This document shows, piece after piece, positions 49,710 to 61,262 of a stretch of 64,000 nucleotides of DNA. How positions within the stretch are numbered: position 1 is the stretch's first letter; the number at the start of each line of letters is the position of its first letter. Location of the stretch: positions 130,857,501-130,921,500 of the forward strand of contig CM059584.1 of the NCBI GenBank assembly GCA_030407085.1, in the 5' to 3' direction. Below the pieces are notes generated by a model. It was given only the letters and a program-made list of their open reading frames with translations, made no database searches and had not been told where the DNA came from. The DNA is from Trichopria drosophilae (taxonomy: Eukaryota; Arthropoda; Insecta; Hymenoptera; Diapriidae). The translations under genes and the position numbers were made by a program.

Positions 49710-51470
49710 AAACTATTTCACTGTAAATCTCTCCGTCGGGCTTTTCCAGCCCCGGGCATTTTCATTCGGGAAGTTGGGTACTCGTAGGGCAGGGATTAAA
49801 TTTACGAGAAAGTTCGAGCGGAGCAAGGCGACAGGCGATTTTTCAAAATCTACCCGAATCGCTCTCAGGGTGAGAAAGTACTTTGGGGGACGCACGCGGC
49901 GTAGGACAATAAGCTCCGGTTGGTATTCGGATATTATCGTAGGACGATGACAGCTTAACGTCAACCAGTCAAGCGTACGTACGCATAGTTGAGCAAGTCT
50001 GTCACGCGAGCGCGTCGCAGCGTGTGGGTGGATGGATGGCGCGACACGCGAACCTATTTCAATGGTAATAAGCCGCCGGACCGATCATTCGGTATGCTAA
50101 ATATGTATATGCACGTTGAGTTCTGTCTCGGGTAGACATGCCAATCAATTAGCGGGGGTTGCAGAGAAACGCTGAAAAGCAACCCAGGATAGGTGCGCGC
50201 GACTCGGGTTGGCTGCTGCTTGCCGGCTACATAATGGTTTGTAGGACCGTGATGCTTTGCGCGACTCATCAGCGCGCCGAGGTTACCACGGACAGCAAAG
50301 GGATGCACACGACGCGGTTGCATTCTAAACAGGCTGTGATCTCCCTCGTGGCGCAGTTGTGTTTAGGTTGGCTCAGACACCTTCGGGCGGAATGCAACGT
50401 GCGTCACAATTTCTGCTCCAATACCATCTCTGATCAATTAGGAAACTATGTATATCGACCGACTCAGGCATCCATCCCCAACCCGACAATCATTCCTCGA
50501 CGTTTCTCCAACCTCCGGACGTCCCTTTCGGGGACAAAAAATGTTCCAGCCGAGCATGAAAATGTCCGGCGATAAATTCCCTGCTTTCCCCTGCGTGCGT
50601 AATGTGTTTCCTCGGTAGCAGATTGCATTTCATTTGATAGCGTGAGAATAAATCTTCCAGCGGTAATGCATGCAAAGGAGAAGTGTTACCTATCGGTGCG
50701 AAAACATCTATCCATTATTCCGCGACCTACAAATTATACACTACGCGAAAATACGTTGAAGTAAACGATCGGTCTTTCCAACCGTTTTGCAAAGCCCGAA
50801 TTTTCTGGACTATGACGAGTAATTAGCGTTCTGGGTCTGCCTTAGTTTTCCCACGACCATATAAACTTTCCCAGGGCTTGACCCCTCTCATTCGAGAGTG
50901 CAGTATGGTATAGATGGTATCGGTCAAAGTGGTAAAATAACACTTTCTATTTTACACGTGTTTCGCGAGTAACTCGTGAAACGGGGTAGTAGAATCGCGT
51001 AAAAAGCAGTTTATAGCCATACTCGTCGTTATCGGGTGACACCGGTTTTACACGCATTCCGGGGGACGATGTAACGAAAACGGCGTTTAACCGTAATCGG
51101 CATTCCGCCGCGGTAACTTTCCGTGCGATAAGATCTGATAATTGGCGAGCGCACACCGCGTCGACCCCCGCCATTGCAAATTAGTCGTTGGGTTAAGGTA
51201 ACGTGCACGCGAAAATAGCTAACCCCAGGTGAATCTTCGCAAGACGCTTTTCCGGATAAATCAGAACGAGGAAAGCCGGCAGGATGGGGAGACCAACCGC
51301 GGAGAACTGTAATGATTCGCCTTGAGTAATTCAAGGCGAATGGCAATCTAAACAGTAACTTCCGCATTGTGAGGCTGCAATAATCCGTTCCGCAGACCGA
51401 GTCGCACAACTTGGCAGGAACTTCGATGTGAAGGAAAAGTTCAACCCTAACCGTCCTTCACGTGTGCGAG
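49710..51470. other. GC/CpG-rich island 9 (largest)
   Basis: About 1.75 kb of GC-richer sequence, densest at 49.74-50.35 and 51.0-51.4 kb. It includes CGTACGTACG near 49.975 kb and GGATGGATGG near 50.03 kb. Open frames of 89-138 codons occur in overlapping phases on both strands; none has a recognisable domain. Best read as regulatory or conserved non-coding DNA, or as an unseen untranslated exon. Confidence 0.35.
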
Positions 51471-51664
51471 AACAATGAACTCGACGTGCGTCTTAACGAG
51501 AAATGTCGACGACCAACTTTTAGGTAGCTAATTAATGTGGATAAATTATAATGAAGATAGCTGTTGTATAGTATATGACTACGATGCCAACAATCAAACG
51601 TTGCTGGTCATTACCTATACCTATAGTGCTGATCATCACGTGGAATGAGAGAAGCTATTCCCAT

Positions 51665-51800
51665 TCTCAGATCTTATTTTCAAAATTCAAAATGGCCGTA
51701 CCAGAATGGCGGAGAAAATTGATTTTTATGAAATGGAATTTTCGATTTCTGATCAGAATTTTGAGTTCGGAGGCCCAAACTTTAAAATGACGGACAAAAT
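51665..51800. repeat. Fragment related to the AATATGGCGG hairpin element
   Basis: TTCAAAATTCAAAATGGC followed by ACCAGAATGGCGG, and then GAGTTCGGAGGCCC, echo the arms of the element at 26.0-26.5 kb (AATTCAAAATGGCAGATCC, AATATGGCGG and, on the complementary arm, ACTCGGAGACCC). No second arm is visible here, so it is a fragment or a diverged relative. Confidence 0.4.
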
Positions 51801-51998
51801 TGTTTAATATCGAGTTGCTTTGAAAAGTTATTTGCTTGAAAATGTATTATAGCGTTAACTATTTAGCGAAGTGAGTTAGACTAAAAAACCCGCAAAAGAC
51901 TGCATTTGTTCACGTTATGTAACTCTAACTATAATTATTAATTTTAGTTATTAGAAATTAATTATTAGAAATATAATTATTGAGCCTTATATAAGGGT

Positions 51999-52020
51999 AG
52001 ATCTTAAGCACTTAAGATCT
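51999..52020. repeat. 22-bp perfect palindrome
   Basis: AGATCTTAAG (51999-52008), two bases (CA), then CTTAAGATCT (52011-52020) are exact reverse complements. It could be a dimeric protein-binding site or a chance hairpin. Confidence 0.6.
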
Positions 52021-53825
52021 TTTCAATTACTCATCGAAATAACTTTAAAATCATACGAGTTATTGTATGAGTATATTTTGTAAGGTCTTGTAATTAATAT
52101 TGCATCTATATCAACGATTCCTTTACTTAAGATACCTCTGCAAAATCCCACCGTAATGCTGAAATTAGCGATTATTGCTAGCGTCACATATGCTACTTAA
52201 CAGTACATTTCAAAAAGTGCTTGGTAAATATCACGTATAAATCGAGATAAATGCTTCATACTATAGCCGTTAAAATTCAAATGCGATGACGGTGGAATTT
52301 AATTAAAACTTATCCTGCAGGTGTCGTCGAAGTATCGATCATATTTCAACGCTAATATCAGAGATTCATATATGCTTTGCTTACAGAGCCATTAGTATTC
52401 ATAATTCTACGATCACTGCGATCTTTATGTGACATATTGTCGAAGTAACTTTGCTAAAGCTATTTCGGAACAGTACCGATATTATTTTATCTGCAAAACC
52501 AAGAATATTTTAGGTATTATTTCACACTTATCTAAAGTTCTTGGAATGAAAATTTACTCTTTAGAAAGTGACAAATTTGTCGCTTTTGAATATTCATATT
52601 TTTTTGAGAAAGAGAATTCCGATTGCTTAATTAAGAAAGAAGAACAATACATTGAACAAATAAAATACTGATTCAATTAATTTTCGTTCGGTATATGTCG
52701 ATGATCATTCTTCTTCTTTACGCTGTCTTTAAACGTCATAGAATATTCAAAAGTTTGTAAATAGAAGGAAGGTATTCAGATTTCTATCATGGCTATTTCA
52801 TTTGCTCATGAAGCAGAACTCTGAAGAATCTCTGACTCTAACAGATGTTATGCATTAATTAGAGCTAGAATCAATTTATTTCAAGATAAAAATCCAAGGA
52901 TGACCATCACATCAATCCTGGAGAAAGTATATTATTAAATATTGCTAAAAATTAAAATTAAGTTAATACGTTATTTATGACTTGCTTTGGATATGTGCAA
53001 CATTTTACCTATTCTAGTACGAGTACCACGTCGTTCAACAGTATCAGATGTATCGTGGAATAGCGTATTATGGAGAAATTATTGCAAGCAATACTGGGTT
53101 ACTTGGTATAATTTTGATATGCTATGAATCTTGCTGGGAGGCATTTGTTGCGAAATTCAATGCGATACTCGCTTAAGATTTTTGTATTCCGTAAACTCTG
53201 GACACTCAACTCGATGAATTTGGATTCTCGAACCTTGTCATAACTGAACAGTTGTTTCCCAAGCAGTAATATATATAAAGTTTCCCTGATTAGATATAAC
53301 GATATCCCCAATGGACTTCTGAAATTCGGATGCAACAATCTTGCCCGCAGCCGTTACCAACTGACCTTCGGTCATAGTCGCCCTCAAGTCTAACTTCCCT
53401 GGTGTACCAAATAACAAAACTACGGCTAAACTCGGACCGAAATACTATCCGTGAAAGCCGAAAATCACAGCACATCGACTCTGTTAAATACTAAATATCT
53501 TTCCATTATCGCGTTCATTTGTCACGGCTAATCACAGTCTATTAATCAGTGGGTAGCTTACTGCTTCGAAATAGTGAAAAGCGCAGACTGGCAAGAGCTG
53601 TTATTTATGGAGGATGCGCTCATACCGGGAGCGGTTTTGGAAGCGAATAATCGGTGGGTAAACATATATTTCGAAATCAATAATTAATAACAATAATGAA
53701 CATTATCGGGATTCAGGGATGAAATAGTACGATGACACATTGGGCTAGTATATAAATTCGAAACAACGGAATTCCATGAATAACAAAAACGGATTTCAGC
53801 TGCCGAATCGAGGGAAGCGATGTCC
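52021..53825. other. AT-rich spacer with one 89-codon open frame
   Basis: A plus-strand frame open from 52405 to the TGA at 52669-52671 has a reasonably protein-like composition (Lys/Glu/Tyr-rich) but no upstream ATG and no recognised motif. At this AT content several frames of such length are expected by chance. The moderately GC-richer 53.1-53.48 kb part shows nothing specific. Confidence 0.4.
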
Positions 53826-53829
53826 TGAA

Positions 53830-54340
53830 TGGAGACGCTTAAATCATAATAAGTTATCGGAAAGGAATGTTGTTTTTCCGAATAGGCGGTCTAGGTAACC
53901 GATGCTCGTGGGAACTTTCCGACACTCGTACCCCGTTTATTTCACGGCGCGAAGTCGCCGATTTCAAACGGCCAAAGTGCACCGAAAATTGGAAATTTAT
54001 GGCGCAAACACGACTAGCAAAGATGGCGAACCACTGCAGTTGCAAAATGAGAGGTGCGCGCGACGTGAAAATAATAATATTGAATGCGCGTGGGGTGCTC
54101 CTATCTCAAAGGAAAACTAGAAACGAGGCAGATGGCGCGTTTTCTCGATTTTTCTCCCTTTTTCCGTAACTCCGGAGAGGGGAAAATTAATTCGATCATA
54201 TACTGCCAAGTCGGCACTTGAGACAACCGGTAGCGCTGCTCTTTCCTTTGGACCGTAATAAACGTTGTTTTCACCATGATCGCCGTCGTCGTTGTCGACG
54301 TCGTAAACTCCCCGTCTGTCTTTCTGACCTCGGAAAAACA
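53830..54340. other. GC-rich island 10
   Basis: CpG-rich block with open frames on both strands in several phases (up to 100 codons). CGTCGTCGTTGTCGACGTCG near 54.285 kb is a CGTCG-type tract. No protein recognised; possible regulatory element. Confidence 0.3.
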
Positions 54341-56275
54341 TTCGCGGGTACAACTTTTCCGCAATGTTTGTTTTTTTTTGTTCACAGAGAAACTTTAACG
54401 TCTTGTTTTATGTCTCGTTTTTTTCCCTTAAATAACTCTTTTCATACCGAAAACTGAATTTTTATCTTAGGGCAACACTCGAATCAAATTAGGAACTTTC
54501 TTAAAATGTAAACAGGAACTTGAGATTGGCTGCCGGTCGTTTTTTTTGTTGTTGCTTTAAGAGTTACAGCGCCAACAGTGCTTGCACAACGTTTAACTTA
54601 ATAAGTCGTAGAATAACTGCTCCGGTAATTTTACAAAAGTTCCGAGTAAATCCTTTCTTTGGGTGAAACTACACTTTTATGTGAGATAAAATACTTTTCG
54701 TCCTCTTTGTAAAATCTTGCTCGAAACCGCGCCATTTTCAGGTTCGTTGTGTTTGCTTGCAAAGGTTCGCAGGTATTTTAAATCTATAATAAAATATTCA
54801 TGTGTTAGATTTTGTAGTTTAGGAAAAATTGAAAATGTTCAATTAAGTTATTTTAATATTTGAAACAGAGAAGATTCTGGTTTTGTTTGAAATCGTACGA
54901 ATCTATTTATAATAATATATTTTATATTTAATGTATAGTTTAATTCGTTTGGAATAACTTTAGATTGCATACATTTACATTGTCCAACGAAAAGTTTTCA
55001 GTAAATTCATGGTGAACATATTCTACTATCGAAAAAGTAATATTTACTACTTAACCTGAACTCCGACCAATAAAACACCATCAAAATAAATAAAAAAATT
55101 TGAAGATTTTAATACAACCGGATCAATGGAGGCAACTACGAACTGATTAGTAAATAGCAATTTTTATTTTCGGTTAAACAACTTAATGACAAGCGAATTC
55201 GTTTTATGGCTGCACAATTTGATTGTCAGTATTTTTTCTAATAAAACCTGCATGGCAGTTTTCAATTACTAAAAAAATATTTTTTTGTTTAAAATAAAGT
55301 AGAATTATTTAAAGCAAAATCGGATTCGCCTGATTAAGTAAAAGTTTACCAATTTCAAACCTGGAAAATTTCTAAATAGTTAAATATACAGACACTAAAT
55401 GTCAGTACAGTAATAAAATACATCATCCATTTTAAATGTTGATGCTCACACCGTATTATATGGTGGATGAGGTAGCATGCATGTACATGACTCATACCAT
55501 CATCGTTTATAGGCTTACCACTCAAATTCAAAATAACAAAAATTATATGAAAAACGTACTTGGCCAGGTTTAATAAAGGTGACTCTTACCTTCATATAAC
55601 CTATATTTGTCGTACTACGTGTCCGTTTTATCAACTTCCGCTTATGAATTAGGGGGGGGGGGTGGTCCCCTATTAATTTATTTCGACCGTAAATCTACAT
55701 CAACTTGCTGGTATACAACTTCAATTACTAGTAAATAAAACGTGGTCGAAACAAATTTTTCCCTTATTGTTCTGTTTGAGATGTGACAAAGACCAGCCAA
55801 CATTACAATAATAATTTAAAAATGTTGTGGGAATCTTGATTGGAAATGTGTTTTGCAAGCTTCGATGTAACTAAAGAATTAAACAGATGTAATGACTGGA
55901 TAATAAATCGAATGGATAGTAACAATGAAATGAATCGAATTGTTGAAACTTATATTCTGGAAGGATTAAGAAATGAATAAAAAGAATGTAGTCGATTTAA
56001 CTGGACTTAAAAGTGTTGCTATTACTATTATTAGCTCCATTCTTTCGATGTACCCGGAACTACCAATTCCGGCTTCGAATTTTCCGAACATATCCGGTAT
56101 CATCGATTCTTTCGAATCACAATTCATACGTTTTTTTTTTCGTTCTATTCCACCGATGTCCACTATCTATTAACCACATTTAATTCTTTCGATTCATTCC
56201 ATTCGAAGCCGCAATCAGCAACTCTAACGATTTACCATAAATAAAATGGTGGAAATAAAAGGCACCTCCCGATCA
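54341..56275. other. AT-rich spacer
   Basis: No gene recognised. A G10 run occurs near 55.65 kb. Mirrored 65-66 codon open frames at 55.97-56.17 kb on opposite strands are chance. Confidence 0.45.
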
Positions 56276-56279
56276 ATAT

Positions 56280-56760
56280 CAGGAATCCCATCAAAGCCTG
56301 CATGTCCCGTTAAAATAACTTTGGCGAACAATTCCTGCATTTCGGATATATATTCGAGTAATTCGAGTTGCCGTTAAGGTCGACAGCATCGGAAAAATTA
56401 TTGCGGAATTCCAGAGACCAGATAAACATCTCTCTGAGGAAATCCAGCAGTGGTGGCGATGCGGAAAAGAGTATTGGGCTACGGTGACCACAGTTCGAGC
56501 CTAGTTTGCAATGCACGGGACGGGTTATGGATTGCTCCGCAGCCCGCCCGAATCTGTTCGGTTTCTGTAACCTGAATACCTCCAGAGAGCGGAGCTTACA
56601 ATCAGCATGGCTGGATATTTGAGCCGTTACCAACGAGAGAAAAGCTGGCTTCGTATACGCCATTTCGGCTCGTGACCTGTCCTCCGAAGCTTACTTTGCA
56701 CCGATCAATAACAGTCCGCATTCGCTCTAGCCGCCACTTCTCGGGGCTGATTCGAAATTG
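56280..56760. other. GC-richer island 11
   Basis: Compact GC-richer block. A 117-codon ATG frame on the minus strand (56310-56663) overlaps another minus-strand frame in a different phase. I see no domain. Candidate conserved non-coding or regulatory DNA. Confidence 0.3.
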
Positions 56761-58549
56761 CTTACAGCTACCGTAAGATGAGAATTCCTCTCCACTTCTG
56801 GTTAACCGATTTTGAATTGTCTTTTTAGGGTTAAAATCATCCTGTTAACATAAATTCACCTGAATTAAATAACACCTGAATTAAATCAAGTTAGAATTCA
56901 CAAAGGCCGAGATTCACATTTTCAAATTTTGTGATGTATTTGCACTTTCTCGTTTCATTTAATTTTGTTTTCATCGTCCTTTATTTTAGTGCCTCCAGCT
57001 TCGAGTTGGAAAACTCCCGAACTTCAGCGGACGCTCAGTTCCCTCCTTCGTGGGTTACGTATTCTTTTTAATCCCTACGAGACTTTCTCAGGCATGATAT
57101 ACCACTTTTATTCAGCCTGAGGATGTATTGTTCTTTCTGTCAGGTACAATTTTACTGCCAGACGTCCATTGTGCGTTACTTCCTCCTTCTTTATCATTTT
57201 TAAGTTAACAAATATCATATTCTACTTGCAGATTAGGAATTTGAATTCTACCTGGGATGGGAACGAATGATCCAAGCGTAATGAATACCTAACTTATTTC
57301 TGTATCAAAATGTAAACTACACTGAGAATAGTTTTTTTTTCGTAAAAATTCTCATGCTGGGTTGTATGGGTCATATATATTCGTAAAATGAAGAAGTTTT
57401 CTATATTTTAATGAAATAATTAGAAAACTGATAAAAACATTTGATCTGACATACGAGTTTTTTTAAGAGAAATGCAGGAAATATCTGTATTTTACTAGCA
57501 TATCCCGCTAAAACCACACAATAATATGATTCACAATATTATGATTACTTTGTAAATTCACAATATTATGATTACTTTTATATTCTTTCATGTATTTGTA
57601 GTCAATAAATGTAAATGATTTTCTTGCTTTATTTGGATCGATTTAACTCGTCTTCTAGTAGGTAAATAGAAGTTCACCTTTCATCTTCTTTTAATAATTG
57701 GTATTATTTACAGAAAATAATTTTGAATGATTGATATTAAAGCTTCCATTTTACTACAATTATTTTCGATTTGGCACTGATCAGTTCAAATGTTGAAAAA
57801 AAAGAAAGTCTTTTTATTCTTCTATACAATACGGTGACGGGATAGAATTGACTTAAACCGTACGGATGGATAAATTTCATTAACACACTTGGAAGCGAGC
57901 ATTGAAAGATAAACTATAGAGACGAAAACACTTCAATGCACTCAGCGAGTTTTCGATTATTATCGAATCACAGCGTGAATATAGTTTGAAATAAGAAAGA
58001 AATATTAATTTCATAATAATTCTATTATGATGTATCAATAGTTTTCATTTAGTAGTCTACTGTTTCGATAGTTTTATTGCATTTTAATACCTAGCATCGA
58101 AAAATGTCCTTCATCAATCATATTTTTGTAAATATCGACTGATATGGTGCGCAATGTGCAGTGAAACTGTATATAATTCAATTATCTAAATGTGTTTACA
58201 GCATTCACTAAATGTGTTTACAATGAAAACCCAATTATATTGAGAAAACAAGAGAACGGTGGCTATGTGCACGATCAAAATTTCACAAGACACATTTGGG
58301 TAAATTTTGTTAAACAGAAAAAACTTTAGTATCGACCTGACATCGGCCTCAATTTTGAAAATTTCAATACTTTGTATGGAAAATATTTGCGTCTGCCGCT
58401 GATGAAAATAGAATTAGATGTCATTTCGCTCTAAAAGAAATATCCAAGATCCACCTAATGTTAATTTTTTAACCAAACTAGCATTTAATTTGGCAGCTGC
58501 CACAGCACAATCACTGCAACAGGAACTTACCAGATGGAAATTAATAACT
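56761..58549. other. AT-rich spacer with two small direct repeats
   Basis: A 27-bp tandem duplication starts at 57530 and 57557 (TTCACAATATTATGATTACT in both). A 15-base repeat CTAAATGTGTTTACA lies at 58186-58200 and 58208-58222. Otherwise nothing recognisable. Confidence 0.6.
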
Positions 58550-58554
58550 GATTA

Positions 58555-59790
58555 GTGCCGGCATGATACTAACACAGTACTGACTGTCGGAGTTACAGTA
58601 CTGACCGCCAGTACTTAGCCGGTACTGGTCCAACACCGGCATGTAACGATGTCTAGTACTGACTGCCGGACTAGCACAGTACCGGACCAGTACTGAGCGG
58701 CAGTACTGGAAATCAGTACTGGAAATCAGAACTGAATTAGTATTGATTGCCAGTTCCAAATTAATAATGGACCAGTACCGACTAGAAATGCTTTCGAGAC
58801 CATTGATATCCATATGCCCAACAGAATGTAAAACTTTACAGATATTCAGGATGCAGTCCAAATAAATCTTATAAAAATTAGATGATATACAATACCTGCG
58901 TTTGGGAAAATATTTATACATATCCTTATGCTACTTTTACACCATTAATTTAATGTACTCGTATATAAATATGCAACGTTCGCAAACAAATCTGATGAAA
59001 AATCGTCCGGACGGGGAATCGAACTTGAGTCTCTCGCTTACTACACTAACGCCATAACCACTGAATTAAGCTCGCACGCTACGGTTACCCGTTATTTATG
59101 GTAGAATACTAATATATTTGAAGCACCCGACGATTAACAAATTATCGTGGTCTTAATGATTTTAATATTATACAATTTGACAAATGTAATGATATATAAC
59201 CATATATCATGTTTTTTTTCTATCTATCGGAAAATATTATAATTTGCATCTTACTGTTTTCTTTATATTGTTAGTAATACGTCTAGAACTGCTATATATC
59301 TGTCAATGAATATTTTATTTTTGCATTTCATATTAATAGTGTATTTGACTTTTATATAGAACATCGCGTTTGTCTATTTATTATTCAAAAAAATATATAT
59401 TCTGAAAGTAATTTGACTACAAATTATATCGAATCGAATTTATGTTAATATTAATTTAGTTTGGGACCCTGTCACTGATTTTTAGTACGGGGCCAATACT
59501 GATATAGTACCGAAGTCAGTACTGACTCGGCTCCGAAAGCCAGTACTGAGCCGTAGTATCTCGTTGGTACTGATTTACTCCGGTTGTCAGTACTGATTAA
59601 CTCATGATCACGACTGATGACTGCCAGTACATAGTCAGTACTCATGTGGTCCGGAAGTCGGTACTGCCCCGGCTCCGGATGTCAGTATTGATTGTTAGTA
59701 CTGGTTCTGTACTTTTCCAGTGGTTCACACAGTACTGATTCCTCTCCGAAAATCAGTACTGAGAATCAGTACTTGGTCACTACCCCCACG
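58555..59790. mobile_element. Foldback-like element: inverted arrays of CAGTACTG units
   Basis: Two clusters, 58570-58790 and 59485-59775, contain about 7 and 8 exact AGTACT hexamers plus variants; fewer than one would be expected by chance in such lengths. In the left cluster the unit extends as CAGTACTGACTGCCGGA; in the right cluster the extended units read TCCGGATGTCAGTATTG, TCCGAAAGCCAGTACTG, TCCGAAAATCAGTACTG, the reverse complement of the left type. The arrays are therefore in opposite orientation, as in foldback transposons. The AT-rich loop of about 700 bases holds a tRNA-like segment. A minus-strand 126-codon frame (58541-58921) merely reads through the left array. Confidence 0.6.
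59000..59085 (-). mobile_element. tRNA-like segment, probable head of a tRNA-derived SINE
   Basis: On the minus strand an A-box-like TTAATTCAGTGGTTATGG (59052-59069) is followed, after about 27 bases, by a B-box-like AGTTCGATTCCCCGTC (59010-59025). A possible anticodon arm has a 7-base loop reading GTGTAGT. The T-stem and acceptor stem do not pair, so it is not a functional tRNA. The promoter boxes fit a tRNA-derived SINE or an old tRNA pseudogene. It lies in the loop of the CAGTACTG element, so it is probably a nested insertion or captured sequence. Confidence 0.45.
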
Positions 59791-60570
59791 GCGGTTAACT
59801 CCGGCGAGCTACGAAAATTTCTAACTGGGTTATTATCATGCCCAATCATTTAAATATAAATATTTATCTACACCTTTTACTGCGTAAAGTCTTATTTGGA
59901 TAAAAAGAATGAATTTTTGAAAAATTCAATTATTTATGAATTGTTTTGCATACAAAAATGCCGGTGGGGTCTATCGACGCTTTTTACCACACGTTTGGGA
60001 CTCTAATTGCCAAGAATCGATATCCGTTCCTGGGCCAATAATATCATCGTTGAAACGACGTGAAAAAAACGAGTCGGCTCGCTTTGACCGTCAGGTCGTT
60101 CTGTGTGAAATTTGTGTTTCACAGTTTGATGCCAAAAAATTGCTAGTGAAAGGCTTTTTGTCGCCAGGACACGGTCGAGGCGTGAAGGGGGGCGAACGAT
60201 AGAAGAAGAGCGGTTGATGTGTTTGAAAACGGAAAGCAGCGTACAAAATTGACAAGCTAAATCTTGTTATCGAGCGTGTTGCGAAAAACAACCGACACGC
60301 CTGAATGAGAAGCGATGGCAAAAAGTCGACGCTGAATAATCTGGCGTTGTTTGTTACAAGATTTTAACCGAGAGAGAACCGCGACATCAAAGGACGGATT
60401 TTGCGAAAAAAAACGGCAACTCCCGTGCCTTCGTTAACGCACGAGAGCAGTAACCTCTTGCGCGTCCCGAACAAATTTCATGAACTGCCAGGTGCGTTAA
60501 TTGAATAAATGTTAAAACCGCGAGTTCGTCTTCGTCGCAAAACCGAGGTTCAGGCAGGTTGGTTTCTTGT
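59791..60570. other. GC-richer island 12
   Basis: GC-richer from about 59.95 to 60.56 kb. An 88-codon ATG frame (59936-60202, plus) shares the stretch with a 76-codon minus-strand frame. Neither is recognisable. The reading frame is of borderline chance length; a regulatory role is possible. Confidence 0.3.
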
Positions 60571-60635
60571 GGGGAAGTGTTTGAAAATTTTAAAACTACA
60601 TTTTAATTTTGAGATATGAAACTAGTCTTGGAGTG

Positions 60636-60662
60636 ATGCCTCGCTCGCTTCGCTCGCTCAGA
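60636..60662. repeat. CGCTCGCT short direct repeat
   Basis: CTCGCTCGCTTCGCTCGCTC is a near-perfect duplication of CGCTCGCT joined by T, and an isolated CpG-rich patch in AT-rich DNA. The related GAGCAAAGCGAGGG motif occurs in the dispersed repeats at 14.7 and 34.6 kb, but no longer similarity is visible. Confidence 0.4.
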
Positions 60663-60940
60663 AACATAGACCCTGTGGTGCGTCGGCTATTCTTTAATAC
60701 TCGTTCGTTTACTAATAGCTTTCAGTTATATTATAAAATTATATCGATATTTAAAGGGGGTCCAAGCGGTTTAGGTCCAAAGTGACTTCGATAGATATCT
60801 TATAACAATATAGTGTTTCTTATATGTATAAAAATTGAAAATGATTTACACCTATGATCTATGGCCTTGGTGTTTTAACTAATCAGCTGTCTGTATGGTT
60901 ATGATCTTATATATATAATTTTAGAATGTACCCAATAAGC

Positions 60941-61052
60941 AAAAAGGTGTCTTAAAGATGTCTAAATGATATCCTTTAATCCGTCAAAAATATCTTGAAA
61001 GTGAGGCAAAGATGTTTTCTATAAGACATCTATAAGGCATCTTTTAGATATA
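60941..61052. repeat. Inverted repeat with GATGTCT motifs
   Basis: AAAAAGGTGTCTTAAAGATG (60941-60960) with the following TCT pairs, with a few mismatches, with AGACATCTATAAGGCATCTT (61024-61043). The two arms are about 22-25 bases and roughly 60 bases apart. AGATGTCT-type motifs also recur in the loop. Probably a small MITE or remnant of one. Confidence 0.4.
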
Positions 61053-61218
61053 TGCAAATAGTCTTGGTATCAAGGGCGTAAAATAACTGTTGCGCCCGTA
61101 GGTGTCGACGTAGTTACATCCCCCTTCCTACCACCACCACAATCAACGCTTTATTGGTCTAAAACGTCGATATTTGATGAAAAACTATGGGGTAAAGTTT
61201 TGCCGGGAACTGACCAAA

Positions 61219-61260
61219 TTCAATACTTCGTCCAGACCTATGATCCGGATCGAAGTAATT
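61219..61260. repeat. Dispersed palindromic repeat, copy 2
   Basis: ATTCAATACTTCGTCCAGAC, CTA, then TCCGGATCGAAGTAAT matches the reverse complement of 25575-25615 with a few changes. Here the inner palindrome is partly decayed. Flanks differ from copy 1. Confidence 0.55.
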
Positions 61261-61262
61261 AT

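Noticed and set aside
50159..50575. 138-codon plus-strand open frame
   Set aside because: Non-ATG opening, no recognisable motif, and overlapping minus-strand frame; typical of CpG-rich DNA with few stops.
54285..54306. CGTCG-rich tract as a coding trinucleotide repeat
   Set aside because: Imperfect and only about 20 bases; no supported reading frame.
58541..58921. 126-codon minus-strand frame with repeated Gln-Tyr-Cys
   Set aside because: The tripeptide is simply the translation of the CAGTACTG repeat array, not a Cys-rich secreted protein.
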